From NCBI GenBank assembly GCA_944393695.1, contig CALYAY010000015.1:1-33619 (forward strand): a DNA stretch of 33,619 nt, read 5' to 3'. Source of the stretch: an uncultured Alphaproteobacteria bacterium (GTDB lineage: Bacteria; Pseudomonadota; Alphaproteobacteria; RF32; CAG-239). The translations under genes and the position numbers were made by a program. Shown in pieces: positions 33,085 through 33,619 of this stretch. The notes beneath the pieces were generated by a model. It had not been told where the DNA came from. It searched no databases and saw nothing but the letters and a program-made list of their open reading frames with translations. Positions within the stretch are counted from its first letter, which is position 1. The number at the start of each line of letters is the position of its first letter.

Positions 33085-33265
33085 CTCCGTCTCCTAAATT
33101 CTGACCTCAATTAACATACAGCATACAATAATAAAGTAAACAAAAAATTAACCTCTCTTTCTTCAAGGGAGAGGTCGCGGAACAGAGTGACGCGGGTGAG
33201 GGTGAGAGGGGTAAGGTAGGATTTGCTCTCCCCGGCCCTCTCATCTATGAGAGGGTGACAAATTT

Positions 33266-33309
33266 GAAGATCCCCTGACGTTCAGACTGGCGCTGAACGA
33301 GGGATGACA
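33266..33309 (+). repeat. Repeat element B, right-end fragment
   Basis: Only the GAAGATCCC...GTTCAG...CTGAACGAGGGATGACA half of element B is present, joined to a different left part. Confidence 0.8.
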
Positions 33310-33335
33310 TTGTCAAACCTCCTCCAACTCCCCCT

Positions 33336-33454
33336 AAGACTTTAGGGGGAGGGCAGATTGGGGACTAAAATTTTAGGGGGAGGGTAGTTTGGGGATTAAG
33401 TCTTTAGGGAGAGGGTAGGTCGGGGACTGAGATTTTAGGGGAGGGTGAGGGAGG
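33336..33454 (+). repeat. 31-bp tandem repeat, four units
   Basis: The units start at 33336 (28 bp), 33364 (31 bp), 33395 (31 bp) and 33426 (29 bp). Each has the form of an A/T-rich start, TTTTAGGGGGAGGG and a TAG/CAG...TGGGGA tail. The units resemble the TTTTAGGG hairpin arms in the cassette spacers. Confidence 0.8.
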
Positions 33455-33516
33455 AAATTGATGCGACTCTTAAAGAGTTTAAAAAATGTGCAGATTCAAC
33501 AAAATATAAAAAGTAG

Positions 33517-33545
33517 TTGCAAAATTTTCCGGTTAATGTTACTAT
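33517..33545 (+). promoter_or_regulatory. Sigma-70-like promoter before the last gene
   Basis: TTGCAA (33517-33522), a 17-bp spacer and TACTAT (33540-33545) lie 57 bp before the ATG. The spacer AAAATTTTCCGGTTAAT resembles that of the cassette 3 promoter. Confidence 0.65.
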
Positions 33546-33602
33546 AGAAAATATCGTTAGAATAACGGTATTTTTTTAACCACAGTAATTGGGAGAAAAA
33601 CC

Positions 33603-33619
33603 ATGTCAGATATTTCATT
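33603..33619 (+). CDS. Start of an unknown gene (3' truncated)
   Basis: Only five codons (MSDIS) and part of a sixth are in the window. GGGAGAAAAACC upstream gives a good ribosome binding site and a promoter candidate lies at 33517-33545. Nothing can be said about function. Confidence 0.5.

Larger units (their letters stand above)
33085..33602. repeat. Repeat cluster with 31-bp tandem array
   Basis: No gene is seen here. It contains a right-end fragment of element A (about 33152-33202, ending GGGTGAGGGTG), a piece related in inverse orientation to 1952-1990 (33228-33270), a fragment of element B (33266-33309), a 31-bp tandem array (33336-33454) and the promoter of the gene starting at 33603. 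Confidence 0.75.

Overview
The window looks like a chromosomal segment of an uncultured, probably host- or gut-associated alphaproteobacterium of moderate GC content. The basis is the gene set (rplU-rpmA-obgE-rsfS, trmJ, cysE, uvrC-pgsA next to an OmpR-type regulator, an EnvZ-like kinase) together with many palindromic GTCATCC...GGATCCAG-type intergenic repeats of a style common in Alphaproteobacteria. The taxonomic call is an inference; no rRNA or tRNA gene was seen.

Layout: (1) 1-1878, the end of a Cys-rich secreted protein gene, a repeat-filled spacer and a secreted lectin-fold protein; (2) 1879-4144, repeats around an AAA ATPase/DUF4143 gene with a 23-bp tandem repeat upstream; (3) 4145-10399, an EnvZ-like kinase, an acidic unknown protein, a lipoprotein, a secreted nuclease, rpsU, a small DUF465 protein and phosphofructokinase; (4) 10433-13089, a second complete Cys-rich/secreted pair; (5) 13091-24533, two ArsB/NhaD-type transporters, a glycosyltransferase with a ParB-like partner, an alpha/beta hydrolase, cysE, two unknown genes (one split by an amber codon), trmJ and the ribosome/Obg operon; (6) 24807-27270, a third pair; (7) 27286-33084, ompR-pgsA-uvrC, a HExxH protein and small genes; (8) 33085-33619, repeats, a 31-bp tandem array and the start of another gene.

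The most interesting system is the three dispersed two-gene cassettes. Each has a strongly conserved Cys-rich exported protein followed by a second exported protein that shares an N-terminal Cys module but differs at its C-terminus. In cassettes 1 and 3 the second protein ends in a DUF1566/C-type-lectin-like domain. Its last 40-45 codons look like the variable region of a diversity-generating retroelement (DGR): between the two copies, first and second codon bases differ while third bases mostly stay the same, and residues are mainly Tyr/Ser/Gly/Asp/Thr. No reverse transcriptase or template repeat is in the window, so a DGR would have to act in trans. In cassette 2 the C-terminal domain is replaced by an unrelated one.

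The second system is a family of about 210-bp palindromic elements. One lies between genes in cassette 1; two lie in frame inside the Cys-rich genes of cassettes 2 and 3, adding about 70 residues just after the signal peptide. This resembles the in-frame palindromic elements known from Rickettsia. Shorter derivatives and two other repeat families fill most of the spacers, and one short element has a natural empty site for comparison.
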